Positions 1 through 5,745 of a stretch of 10,059 bases of DNA are shown piece after piece. A program made the translations under genes and the position numbers. The stretch's first letter is position 1, and each line of letters opens with the position of its first letter. Origin of the DNA: an uncultured Streptomyces sp. (GTDB lineage Bacteria > Actinomycetota > Actinomycetes > Streptomycetales > Streptomycetaceae). The DNA is taken from assembly GCA_946480485.1 (NCBI GenBank), contig CAMLJW010000168.1, forward strand, positions 1 to 10,059, in the 5' to 3' direction. Under the pieces are notes generated by a model. That model was not told the origin of the DNA. It ran no database searches and was given only the letters and a program-made list of their open reading frames with translations.

Positions 1-1
1 T

Positions 2-115
2 CATCGAGTGGATGAGTGGGTCCGGCTGCCCGGCACGATCACCGCGAAGGCGCTGCTCGGTGCCCTCGGTCTGCCGTCCGGTTCCGGGTTCCTGATCGGG
101 CCTGACGGGGCCTGA
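2..115 (+). CDS. C-terminal 37 residues of an unidentified protein (partial)
   Basis: Reading frame 2 is open from the left edge to a TGA at 113-115, and its codons almost all end in G or C, as expected for a real gene in this genome. The visible end reads through DEWVRLPGTITAKALLGALGL and finishes in a short Gly/Pro-rich tail, FLIGPDGA. I cannot assign a family from so little sequence. The gene converges on the beta-propeller gene, whose stop lies only 10 bp further on. The last codons and the gap are built from a decamer tandem repeat (91-130), so the C-terminal tail may be a recent product of that repeat. Confidence 0.6.
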   Translation, partial: HRVDEWVRLPGTITAKALLGALGLPSGSGFLIGPDGA

Positions 116-130
116 TCGGGCCTGATCAGC
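91..130. repeat. 10-bp tandem repeat, about 3.7 copies, at convergent gene ends
   Basis: Units of consensus CCTGATCGGG occur at 91-100, 101-110 (two differences) and 111-120, followed by a partial fourth copy at 121-128. The array contains the stop codon of the rightward gene (113-115) and abuts the stop of the leftward gene (126-128). A unit length of 10 is not a multiple of 3, so changes in copy number would alter the C-terminus of the rightward gene. Confidence 0.8.
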
Positions 131-1340
131 GTTCGGTGAAGATCGGCGTCCAGCGTCCGTCCGCGCCGTCGTTGCCCTTGCGGAAGCCGCTCAGTGGTAC
201 GACCTTGTCGCTGCCGATCGTGACGAGGACGAGCCGGTTGTGGAACTCGTTCGAGCCGGGCGTGATGTCCCAGGCGATGAGCCGCTTGTTGTCGGCCCAG
301 GCGAGCAGCTGCTGCCCGCGTACCTTGGAGACCTGCTTGCCGGAGTAGGGGTCGAGGAGGGCGGAGGCACTCGCCTTGTTGTTGCCCGCGTAGCCGCCCC
401 CGACGAGTTTGCCGTCCGGGGAGAGCCCCGCGCTGTAGGCCCAGTGCACGTACGTCTGGTTCGCGGGCTTACCGACCTTCCTGCCCTCGAAGTCGTAGTA
501 CTGCATGTGGGGATCCGAACTGAGCCCGGTGTAGATCAGGTTGCCGTCGTGGCTGAAGGCGAAGTCCTGACGGGCATTCATCTCGTCGCCCTCCGGGACC
601 TCGCTCCACGATCCCTTGCCGGAGGCCACGTCGATGACATAAAAGCCGTTCCGGTTCGGCTGACCGAACGGCTGCTCCCAGTCGTTCTTCTTGCCGTCGC
701 CGTCGCTGTCGTAGTCCACCTTGTACCGCAGGTCGGGGTTCTTCCTGTACGTCGTCGCGACGAGCTTGCTGCCGTCGGGCGAGAACTTCACGCCCGCGAC
801 GCCGCGGTCCACCGGGATCCAGCGCTCGACCTCGCCGGTCAGCAGGTTGAGCAGGCCGATCCGCTTGGTGGGCAGGCCGTTCTCCAGGACGGCGGCGGTC
901 CGCATGCCGGGAGCGACGTCGATGAAGGACCACTTGGTCGTCTTCCTGTACGTACCGGTCTTCTGGTCGAGAAGCCGGTACTCGCGGACGGCGACAGCGC
1001 GGTCGTCCGTCTCCTTGACGTTCTTTCGGGTGTAGTACGCGGCCAGTGCGACGTCACCCGCCGCGATCAGATCGCGCGGCGGCGACTGGTCGGGGTGGGC
1101 GATGATGTCGCTCCGGTTCATCCCACTCGCCAGCCGTACGTCGTCCTTGCCCGAGTCCAGCATCGGCACCGCCACCGTGACGGCGACCACGGCGGCGGTG
1201 GCCGCGGCGACGGACGCGAGCGTACGGGTACGGCGCCGCCGCCGGGCCGTCAGCACCCGGTCGGCGAACCCCGGCCCCGGCGCCTGCTGTTCGTTGGCCT
1301 GTTCCCGGAGGGAATCACGCACCAGTTCGTCGACGTTCAC
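126..1340 (-). CDS. Membrane-anchored WD40/TolB-like beta-propeller protein, partner of an ECF sigma factor
   Basis: The protein has 404 residues. A short cytoplasmic N-terminus (about 1-40, ending in an Arg-rich stretch RRRRR) precedes one membrane helix (about 41-61). The rest should lie outside the cell and resembles a WD40-like or TolB-type beta-propeller, with blade motifs FSPDG (186-190), FSHDG (262-266) and LSPDG (306-310). Residues 211-222 match an EF-hand loop (Asp at 1, 3 and 5, Gly at 6, Glu at 12). The GTG start overlaps the sigma-factor stop as GTGA, and a GGAGGT sits 6 nt upstream inside the sigma gene, so translation is coupled. The coupling and topology suggest a sensor or anti-sigma-like role, with the N-terminal cytoplasmic piece contacting the sigma factor. 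I see no zinc-type anti-sigma (ZAS) HxxxCxxC motif, so the anti-sigma role is inference only. Confidence 0.85.
   Translation of the reverse strand: MNVDELVRDSLREQANEQQAPGPGFADRVLTARRRRRTRTLASVAAATAAVVAVTVAVPMLDSGKDDVRLASGMNRSDIIAHPDQSPPRDLIAAGDVALAAYYTRKNVKETDDRAVAVREYRLLDQKTGTYRKTTKWSFIDVAPGMRTAAVLENGLPTKRIGLLNLLTGEVERWIPVDRGVAGVKFSPDGSKLVATTYRKNPDLRYKVDYDSDGDGKKNDWEQPFGQPNRNGFYVIDVASGKGSWSEVPEGDEMNARQDFAFSHDGNLIYTGLSSDPHMQYYDFEGRKVGKPANQTYVHWAYSAGLSPDGKLVGGGYAGNNKASASALLDPYSGKQVSKVRGQQLLAWADNKRLIAWDITPGSNEFHNRLVLVTIGSDKVVPLSGFRKGNDGADGRWTPIFTER
675..710 (-). other. EF-hand-like calcium-binding loop within the propeller protein
   Basis: Residues 211-222 of the propeller protein read DSDGDGKKNDWE. 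They fit the 12-residue EF-hand loop with acidic ligands at positions 1, 3 and 5, Gly at 6 and Glu at 12. Position 8 is Lys rather than the usual hydrophobic residue, so it may be a bacterial calcium loop without the canonical paired helices. Confidence 0.55.
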
Positions 1341-1900
1341 GGGCGTACCTCCACGGGTGAGAAGTCACGGGACGGGTCCTGTTCGGCGTCGGCGAGGCCG
1401 AGGAGGGCCAGTTCGGGCGCGAGGGCGCGCAGCCGGGCGAGCGAGCGGTGTGTGGTCGAGCGCACGGTTCCGACGGAGCAGCCGAGGATCCGGGCCACGT
1501 CGGCCTCCGGCAGATCCTCGAAGTACCGCAGCACGAGCACGGTCCGCTGCCGCGCGGTGAGCCGGGCGAGCGCCCCGCGCATGACGATCCGCAGATCGGC
1601 GGCCAAGGCGGCGTCACCGCCGCCCGTCCCCTCGGGCGGCTCGGCGACGCTCAGCTCCCGTCTGCGCCACTTCAACCGCCACCGGCTCACCTGCTGCCGG
1701 TACAGGATCTGCCGTACATAGGCCTCCGGCTCGTCGATCCGCTGCCACCGCCCCGCGGCCTTGATCAGCGCGTTCTGCAGCAGATCCTCGGCGGCGTGCC
1801 GGTCCCCGCCGCTGAGCAGGACGGCGGTCTTGAGCAAGGCCGACGACCGGTTCTCCACGAAGTCCCGGAAGCGCTTCTGACCTTGGGCATCCATCGTCAC
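1337..1900 (-). CDS. ECF RNA polymerase sigma factor, SigE-like (Streptomyces SigE-family) type
   Basis: The protein has 187 residues and two recognisable sigma-70 parts. Region 2 spans about 10-80, with AAEDLLQNALIKAAGRW and the basic segment QQVSRWRLKWRRRE that should contact the -10 element. Region 4 spans about 103-160, with LTARQRTVLVLRYFEDL and a helix-turn-helix ending GCSVGTVRSTTHRSLARLR that should read the -35 element. There is no region 1 or 3, as in ECF factors. The start chosen is GTG at 1900; an in-frame ATG two codons later (1894) is equally possible because the purine-rich GGGAAGAGAAGG is close to both. The gene comes first in an operon with the propeller gene. The regulon is unknown. 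Calling it SigE-family refers to the widespread actinobacterial group of that name, not to orthology with the S. coelicolor cell-envelope SigE. Confidence 0.93.
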   Translation of the reverse strand: MTMDAQGQKRFRDFVENRSSALLKTAVLLSGGDRHAAEDLLQNALIKAAGRWQRIDEPEAYVRQILYRQQVSRWRLKWRRRELSVAEPPEGTGGGDAALAADLRIVMRGALARLTARQRTVLVLRYFEDLPEADVARILGCSVGTVRSTTHRSLARLRALAPELALLGLADAEQDPSRDFSPVEVRP

Positions 1901-1962
1901 CTTCTCTTCCCCGGCGGGACTCCCCCGCTTCGCACTCCTTGTGACGCGTTCGGCCTTCCCCC

Positions 1963-1990
1963 ACTATGCCTGCGCCCCTGAGAAATTCAC
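1963..1990 (-). promoter_or_regulatory. Candidate housekeeping-type promoter of the sigma-factor operon
   Basis: On the minus strand, GTGAAT (1985-1990) and CATAGT (1963-1968) are separated by 16 nt. They match the -35 and -10 consensus at 3/6 and 4/6 positions. Transcription would start near 1956, giving a leader of about 55 nt. I saw no convincing ECF-type (autoregulatory) promoter in 1901-2023. The match is modest. Confidence 0.3.
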
Positions 1991-2023
1991 CGACTCCCGG
2001 CCGGCCCGCCCCTCGGCACAGGC

Positions 2024-2056
2024 GAGCGCCCTCCCGCGGTCCGCGGGAGGGCGCTC
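2024..2056 (-). terminator. Perfect 16-bp inverted repeat, dapD terminator
   Basis: The arms 2024-2039 and 2041-2056 are perfect reverse complements of 16 nt around a single central T, so the inner pairs must open to form the loop. The hairpin begins 17 nt past the dapD stop. It lacks a U-tract, as is common for Streptomyces terminators. It separates dapD from the sigma operon on the same strand. Confidence 0.75.
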
Positions 2057-2073
2057 GGCGGGCACCACTTACG

Positions 2074-3063
2074 TCAGTTGTGGCTGTGAAGGACCTCGTT
2101 CAGGCCGCCCCAGACCGCGTTGTTCGGCCGGGCCTCGACCGTGCCGGTGACCGAGTTGCGGCGGAAGAGGATGTTCGAGGCGCCGGACAGCTCGCGGGCC
2201 TTGACGATCTGTCCGTCGGGCATCGTGACCCGGGTGCCGGCGGTGACGTACAGCCCCGCCTCGACCACGCACTCGTCGCCGAGCGCGATCCCGACGCCCG
2301 CCTCCGCGCCGATCAGGCAGCGCTCGCCGACGGTGATGCGGACGTTGCCGCCGCCGGAGAGGGTGCCCATGGTGGAGGCACCGCCGCCGATGTCCGAACC
2401 GTCGCCGACCACGACCCCGGCCGAGATGCGGCCCTCGACCATGGAGGTGCCGAGCGTGCCCGCGTTGAAGTTCACGAAGCCCTCGTGCATGACCGTGGTG
2501 CCCTCGGCGAGGTGCGCGCCGAGCCGGACGCGGTCGGCGTCGGCGATGCGTACGCCCTTGGGGGCCACGTAGTCCGTCATGCGCGGGAACTTGTCGACGG
2601 ACGTCACGGTCAGGTGGAGGCCCTCGGCGCGGGCGTTCAGGCGGACCTTCTCCACGTCGTCCACCGAGACCGGGCCGAGCGAGGTCCAGGCGACGTTGGC
2701 GAGGTGCGCGAACATGCCGTCCAGGCTCTGTCCGTGCGGCTTCACCAGGCGGTGCGAGAGCAGGTGCAGCCGCAGGTACGTGTCATGCGCGTCGATCGGC
2801 TTCTCGTCGAGCGAGGCGATGACCGTACGGACCGCTACCACCTCGACGCCCCGGCGGGCGTCGGGGCCGATGGCCTTCGCGGCACCCTCGCCGAGCAGCT
2901 CCACGGCACGCTCGGCGGAAAGCCTCTCCGTACCGGACGGGCCGGGCTCGGGGGACAGTTCGGGCGCGGGGAACCAGGTGTCGAGAACGGTGCCGTCGGC
3001 GGCGACCGTGGCGAGGCCGGCGGCAACAGCGCCGGTGGTGCGAGAAGCAGTCGTGTCGGTCAT
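2074..3063 (-). CDS. dapD: 2,3,4,5-tetrahydropyridine-2,6-dicarboxylate N-succinyltransferase
   Basis: DapD transfers succinyl from succinyl-CoA to tetrahydrodipicolinate in the succinylase route to meso-diaminopimelate and lysine, and so serves cell-wall synthesis in the cytoplasm. The 329 residues have the actinobacterial layout. An N-terminal alpha/beta part (about 10-160) contains [22 protein letters not shown] left-handed beta-helix of hexapeptide repeats (about 165-290) includes [19 protein letters not shown] and [22 protein letters not shown]-terminal cap ends [19 protein letters not shown]. Glu210 in MVEGRIS corresponds to the residue proposed as catalytic in the mycobacterial enzyme. 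The ATG start has only a poor ribosome site (AGGT, too far away). A TAGGTT lies 6 nt before the ATG, so a leaderless mRNA is possible. The gene is monocistronic, with its own 3' hairpin. Confidence 0.96.
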   Translation of the reverse strand: MTDTTASRTTGAVAAGLATVAADGTVLDTWFPAPELSPEPGPSGTERLSAERAVELLGEGAAKAIGPDARRGVEVVAVRTVIASLDEKPIDAHDTYLRLHLLSHRLVKPHGQSLDGMFAHLANVAWTSLGPVSVDDVEKVRLNARAEGLHLTVTSVDKFPRMTDYVAPKGVRIADADRVRLGAHLAEGTTVMHEGFVNFNAGTLGTSMVEGRISAGVVVGDGSDIGGGASTMGTLSGGGNVRITVGERCLIGAEAGVGIALGDECVVEAGLYVTAGTRVTMPDGQIVKARELSGASNILFRRNSVTGTVEARPNNAVWGGLNEVLHSHN

Positions 3064-3069
3064 GGGGGC

Positions 3070-3075
3070 AACCTA
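3070..3075 (-). promoter_or_regulatory. Candidate -10 element for leaderless dapD transcription
   Basis: The minus strand reads TAGGTT followed by six bases and then the dapD ATG. This is the spacing seen in leaderless actinobacterial transcripts, where the -10 TANNNT lies 6-8 nt before the start codon. No good -35 stands 17-18 nt upstream (GC-rich sequence only), so the call is weak. Confidence 0.3.
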
Positions 3076-3122
3076 ACCGGCGCGAAGCCGTCCGGGCGAA
3101 CCCATGGACGGGGCGTCTCAGA

Positions 3123-3200
3123 GGACGGGCGCCCAGGCCCGTCCCCCCGGGTCCCTGACGTGCCGTGTGGACGTCAGGGCGACCCACGCAAGGCCGTGGG
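3123..3200 (-). terminator. Cluster of three hairpins between tetR and dapD
   Basis: Three perfect inverted repeats follow one another. The arms are 3183-3188/3195-3200 (6 bp), 3153-3161/3171-3179 (9 bp, CCCTGACGT arms) and 3123-3130/3137-3144 (8 bp). They lie 3' of the TetR gene (stop at 3314) and 5' of dapD (start at 3063). They most likely end the SMR-tetR transcript. If dapD is instead transcribed from further upstream, they would lie in its leader. No U-tract is present. I see no gene in the 250-bp gap 3064-3313. Confidence 0.45.
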
Positions 3201-3313
3201 CGGGCCGTCGGGCGCGTACCGGTCGGAGAGCAAGGCGAACACTCGTTGTTCTGAGCGTGTCACCCCGCGTTCCCCGATGGGCGCCGAGGAGTTCACGCCT
3301 GGCGGCAGTCCTC

Positions 3314-3850
3314 TCAGGGGACCACCCGCGTCAGTACCTCCCGCGCATACTCTTCGTCGTACGCCGCCCCCGTCAGCAGCACCTGCAGACAGATCCCGTC
3401 GAGCAGTGCCACGATCGCCCTTGCCGTGACCGGGTCCGTGCGCCGGGCCAGTAGGCCGGCCAGCCCCTCGCACCACTCCGCCGCGACGGGGCGCAGCGCG
3501 GGTCGGCGCAGTGCGGCGAGGTACAGCTCGTACTCCAGCTCCACGCCCGGACGGTCCCCCGCCAGCCACTCGCCCGTCATCGCGGCCAACTCCCCGGCCA
3601 GGTCGACCCGCTCGTCCTCCAGGGCGCCCCGCGCGGCCACCACCTTCACGAAACCCTCGTTCGCCTGCCGCAGCGCGGCGACCACCAGCTCGTCGAGGGT
3701 CTTGAAGTGGTACGTCGTGGAGCCCAGCGGCACATCGGCCTCGGCCGCCACGGAGCGGTGGCTCAGCCCTCCGATGCCCTTGGCGCCCACGACCCGGATG
3801 GCCGCGTCGATGATCCGCTGGCGCCGCTCGGGGTCGTAGCGCCGGGCCAT
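3314..3850 (-). CDS. TetR/AcrR-family transcriptional regulator, probable repressor of the SMR operon
   Basis: The protein has 178 residues. The N-terminal TetR DNA-binding domain covers about 8-55, with RIIDAAIRVVGAKGIGGLS and the helix-turn-helix followed by the diagnostic PLGSTTYHFKTLDEL (41-55). The C-terminal ligand-binding and dimerisation half (about 70-178) is helical and has no recognisable ligand signature. The frame stays open far upstream, but the TetR domain begins at MARRYDPERR. That ATG (3850-3848) overlaps the SMR stop in a TGATG, the typical arrangement for translational coupling. As the second gene of an exporter operon with a palindromic operator at the operon promoter, it probably represses its own operon and is released by an exporter substrate. 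The ligand is unknown. Confidence 0.92.
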   Translation of the reverse strand: MARRYDPERRQRIIDAAIRVVGAKGIGGLSHRSVAAEADVPLGSTTYHFKTLDELVVAALRQANEGFVKVVAARGALEDERVDLAGELAAMTGEWLAGDRPGVELEYELYLAALRRPALRPVAAEWCEGLAGLLARRTDPVTARAIVALLDGICLQVLLTGAAYDEEYAREVLTRVVP

Positions 3851-4170
3851 CAGTGGACTCCGCCGAGGTTCAGCACCACGACCCCGCCGATGATCAGGGC
3901 GATCCCGGTCAGCTTCGCGCCGTTCATCCCCTCCCCCAGGAACACCGTCCCGATCGCCGCGATGGCCGCCGTGCCTGCTCCCGCCCAGATCGCGTACGCC
4001 GTGCCGACCGACACGGTCTTCAGCGTCTGCGCGAGCAGCACGAAAGCAATCACGTAGCCGAGGAGGGTCAGCAGCGAGGGCCACAGCCGGCTGAAGCCGT
4101 CGCTGTACTTCATCGCGGTGGTGGCGGCGACCTCCGCCGCGATGGCGCCGGTGAGCAATGCGTATCCCAT
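3850..4170 (-). CDS. Small multidrug resistance (SMR) family efflux transporter, EmrE/QacE-like
   Basis: The protein has 106 residues, the normal SMR length, with four predicted membrane helices (about 2-20, 32-50, 57-78, 85-104). Glu13 in AAEV is the membrane-embedded proton and substrate carboxylate (EmrE Glu14). Tyr59 and Trp62 in AYAIWAG match the EmrE substrate-site aromatics. The family works as antiparallel dimers that exchange protons for cationic drugs, or for guanidinium compounds in the Gdx/SugE branch. The AYAIWAG motif does not decide between these. The ATG at 4170 is chosen because it places Glu13 correctly. An upstream in-frame ATG (4188) would lie inside the operator palindrome. 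There is no Shine-Dalgarno sequence, and TACATT sits 7 nt before the ATG, which suggests a leaderless mRNA. The gene is first in an operon with tetR. Confidence 0.93.
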   Translation of the reverse strand: MGYALLTGAIAAEVAATTAMKYSDGFSRLWPSLLTLLGYVIAFVLLAQTLKTVSVGTAYAIWAGAGTAAIAAIGTVFLGEGMNGAKLTGIALIIGGVVVLNLGGVH

Positions 4171-4172
4171 GT

Positions 4173-4206
4173 GTACGAATGTACGCATCGATGCGTACGT
4201 TTGTAC
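4173..4206. promoter_or_regulatory. 34-bp operator palindrome, probable TetR binding site
   Basis: The core 4181-4198 is a perfect 18-bp palindrome with half-site GTACGCATC. Symmetry continues outward over 34 bp, with 15 of 17 pairs matching about the axis 4189/4190. The motif TGTACG or CGTACG recurs four times. The site lies immediately before the SMR start and spans the spacer of the candidate promoter, where bound repressor would block RNA polymerase. Length and symmetry suit a TetR dimer or a pair of dimers. Confidence 0.75.
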
Positions 4207-4207
4207 G
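4178..4207 (-). promoter_or_regulatory. Candidate promoter of the SMR-tetR operon
   Basis: On the minus strand, CGTACA (4202-4207) and TACATT (4178-4183) are 18 nt apart and match the -35 and -10 consensus at 3/6 and 4/6. The -10 is 7 nt from the SMR ATG, so transcription would begin at or next to the start codon. The palindrome axis falls in the middle of the spacer. Confidence 0.5.
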
Positions 4208-4373
4208 CCGATCTCGTGCCTGGTCTCGAACAGCACGCGCGCCGCTGTCGGATTTCTCCAACCGCCCCGCCGAAACCCCTGCTCGGAAGCCACCGGGTCC
4301 ACTATTGTTTCACCGTCGCGCACCAGAGTTCTCCGGCCGTACAGCCGTTCGCTCCATGTGCCTGCGGCTCCGC

Positions 4374-4395
4374 TTCCTCTCGTGTTCCTCTCGTG
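4374..4395 (+). repeat. Perfect 11-bp tandem duplication upstream of the AbfB-domain gene
   Basis: TTCCTCTCGTG occurs at 4374-4384 and again, without a gap, at 4385-4395. An 11-bp duplication would break a reading frame, which supports translation starting downstream. The period is about one helical turn, so it could form a double protein-binding site on one face of the DNA. It could equally be a replication slip. Apart from the operator and this repeat, I see no clear promoter in the 280-bp divergent gap 4171-4450. Confidence 0.7.
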
Positions 4396-4450
4396 CCGAG
4401 GACACATGACCAATCCGCGATCGCCATCAGCGACGCCGAGGGAACCGCGC

Positions 4451-5293
4451 ATGCAAGATAGAAAGCCCGGACCCGCTCCGGAGCAGACCCCGAAGATGTC
4501 GGAAATCGAGGAAGGGCTGGACGACTCCCGCATACCGGGGACGCGCCGGCTCTATGTCGCTGGCGCGCTCGTCGTGGCGGTCGTCACGGCCACGGTGACC
4601 TCGATCTCCATACTCGACAGGAGCGGGCAGGACTCCTCCCAAGAACGGCTGGGGCACACCACCTCCGCCGCAGAACCGATCGTTCCCGACTTCTCCGTCG
4701 ATGTCCCCGCCGCGGAGCCCAGCGGAAAGAGCGGCCTGTCCTCACCGGAGTCCACCCACAGGGCCTCCCCGGACGGTTCCCGCTCCACCAAAACGCAGCA
4801 GCGCGGCTCCGACCCCGCGCCGTCGAAGCCCGCTGCCTCCAGCAAGCCTCCGGCCGAGAAACCGTCCTACCCGCAAAAGTCCGTACAGTCGGTCAACTAC
4901 CCCGACCGCTTCTGGCACGTCAGCGGCGGCGAAGTCCTTCTCGACGCGGTGAGCTCCGGCAGTTCCGAAGAGACCAGGCGGGACTCCACCTTCTCGCTCG
5001 CCCCCGGGCTCGCGGACTCCGACTGCTATTCCTTCTCCACCGGCGAGGGCGACTACCTCCACCTCGTCGACTTCAGCCTCAGTGCCGGGCGCGACGACGG
5101 CTCGGCGCTCTTCGAGGACGACGCCACGTTCTGCCCGCTCACGGTGTACCCCGGCGCCGTCACGCTGGAGGCGTACAGCTACCCCGGCTGGTTCCTGCGC
5201 CACAAGAACTTCCGGCTCCGCCTGGATCCGTACGAGAACAGCGGCCTCTATCAAGCCGACTCGACGTTTCAACTGGTCGCGGGTTTGGACTGA
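4451..5293 (+). CDS. Membrane-anchored protein with an extracellular AbfB (CBM42-like) beta-trefoil domain
   Basis: The protein has 280 residues. A 33-residue cytoplasmic head precedes one membrane helix (about 34-55). A long Ser/Pro/Lys-rich stalk (about 57-140) leads to one AbfB-type beta-trefoil domain (143-279) of three repeats: SVNYPDRFWHV (148-157) with DSTFSLAPGL, GEGDYLHLVDF with DGSALFEDDATF, and YSYPGWFLRHKNFRLRLDPY with ADSTFQL. Such domains bind arabinofuranose side chains. His and Asp candidates remain in each repeat, most clearly in the third (RHKN, LDPY), and Cys192 and Cys228 may form a disulfide. No catalytic domain is attached, so the role is probably surface carbohydrate binding or sensing. 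ATG 4451 has GAGGGA 7 nt upstream. An in-frame ATG at 4406, with GAGGA only 3 nt away, would add 15 residues. The gene stands alone, divergent from the SMR gene. Confidence 0.85.
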   Translation: MQDRKPGPAPEQTPKMSEIEEGLDDSRIPGTRRLYVAGALVVAVVTATVTSISILDRSGQDSSQERLGHTTSAAEPIVPDFSVDVPAAEPSGKSGLSSPESTHRASPDGSRSTKTQQRGSDPAPSKPAASSKPPAEKPSYPQKSVQSVNYPDRFWHVSGGEVLLDAVSSGSSEETRRDSTFSLAPGLADSDCYSFSTGEGDYLHLVDFSLSAGRDDGSALFEDDATFCPLTVYPGAVTLEAYSYPGWFLRHKNFRLRLDPYENSGLYQADSTFQLVAGLD

Positions 5294-5326
5294 GCGCCGG
5301 ATCTGCTGTACCGGACGTAACCAAAA

Positions 5327-5361
5327 CCTGTGGCCCCCGGCAGCATGCCGGAGGCCACAGG
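5327..5361 (-). terminator. Hairpin terminator between the suf operon and the AbfB-domain gene
   Basis: The outer arms 5327-5335 and 5353-5361 pair over 9 bp (CCTGTGGCC). After one mismatch, inner arms 5337-5342 and 5346-5351 add 6 bp around a GCA loop. On the minus strand the stem is followed by TTTTGGTT, an intrinsic-terminator tail for the suf operon. On the plus strand the same stem can end the AbfB transcript, without a U-tract. Confidence 0.88.
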
Positions 5362-5412
5362 GAATCGAACTGGACAGTCAGGTCCGCACAGGCCCGGACC
5401 GGCCCAGGCGGC

Positions 5413-5745
5413 TCAGACGTTGAAGCCGAGCGCCCGGAGCTGTTCACGTCCATCGTCCGTGATCTTGTCGGGGCCCCACGGCGGCATCCAGACCCAGTTG
5501 ATGCGCAGCTCGTTGACGAGGTCGTCCGTGGCGGACTTGGCCTGGTCCTCGATGACGTCGGTGAGGGGACAGGCCGCCGACGTCAGGGTCATGTCGATCG
5601 TCGCGATGTTCGCGTCGTCGATATGGATCCCGTAGATCAGGCCGAGATTGACGACGTCGATACCCAGCTCGGGGTCGACGACGTCGTACAGCGCCTCGCG
5701 GACCTCTTCCTCGGAGGCGGGCTTCATCTGCATGGTCTCGGTCAT
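5413..5745 (-). CDS. DUF59/MIP18-family metal-sulfur cluster assembly factor (SufT-like)
   Basis: The protein has 110 residues, the size of a single DUF59 (PaaD/SufT/MIP18) domain. The hallmark DPELGIDVVNLGLIY is at 24-38, and the conserved cysteine is Cys59 in TSAACPLTD. Members assist maturation or transfer of Fe-S clusters, and as the last gene of the suf operon this one fits that role in the cytoplasm. The frame opens further upstream, but ATG 5745 is chosen. It overlaps the SufU stop as ATGA, has AAGGAAG about 5 nt upstream, and gives the normal family start. The terminator follows about 50 bp after the stop. PaaD itself (phenylacetate oxygenase) is unlikely because no paa genes are nearby. 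Confidence 0.93.
   Translation of the reverse strand: MTETMQMKPASEEEVREALYDVVDPELGIDVVNLGLIYGIHIDDANIATIDMTLTSAACPLTDVIEDQAKSATDDLVNELRINWVWMPPWGPDKITDDGREQLRALGFNV

Noticed and set aside
240..1721. Plus-strand open frame of 493 codons opposite the sigma operon
   Set aside because: It spans two well-supported minus-strand genes and has the same shadow composition; no recognisable family.
1941..1960. Possible ECF autoregulatory promoter (GGAAGG plus CGTC on the minus strand)
   Set aside because: The two parts are only 7 nt apart, far from the usual 15-17 nt.
2070..2080. TACGTCAGTTG shared with 9872-9882
   Set aside because: Identical 11-mers are expected several times by chance in 10 kb. 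One copy spans the dapD stop codon and the contexts are unrelated.
1966..3429. Long plus-strand open frame of 487 codons opposite dapD
   Set aside because: It is antisense to a clear dapD. Its Arg/Gly/Val/Asp-rich composition is typical of GC-rich shadow frames, and it shows no domain.
3851..4261. N-terminal extension of the TetR frame by 137 codons
   Set aside because: It runs across the SMR gene in another frame. The TetR domain begins at the ATG at 3850, which overlaps the SMR stop.
4301..4360. Search for a promoter of the AbfB-domain gene around TTGTTT and nearby AT-rich bases
   Set aside because: No -10-like hexamer stands at 16-19 nt from any -35-like hexamer, so I make no promoter call.
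4171..4533. N-terminal extension of the SMR frame by 121 codons
   Set aside because: SMR proteins are about 105-110 residues, and the extension would translate through the operator and promoter.
5361..5376. tRNA T-arm-like GTTCGATTCC on the minus strand beside the terminator, a possible tRNA fragment or att site
   Set aside because: The flanking bases do not form the five-pair T stem, and no acceptor, D or anticodon arm is present.
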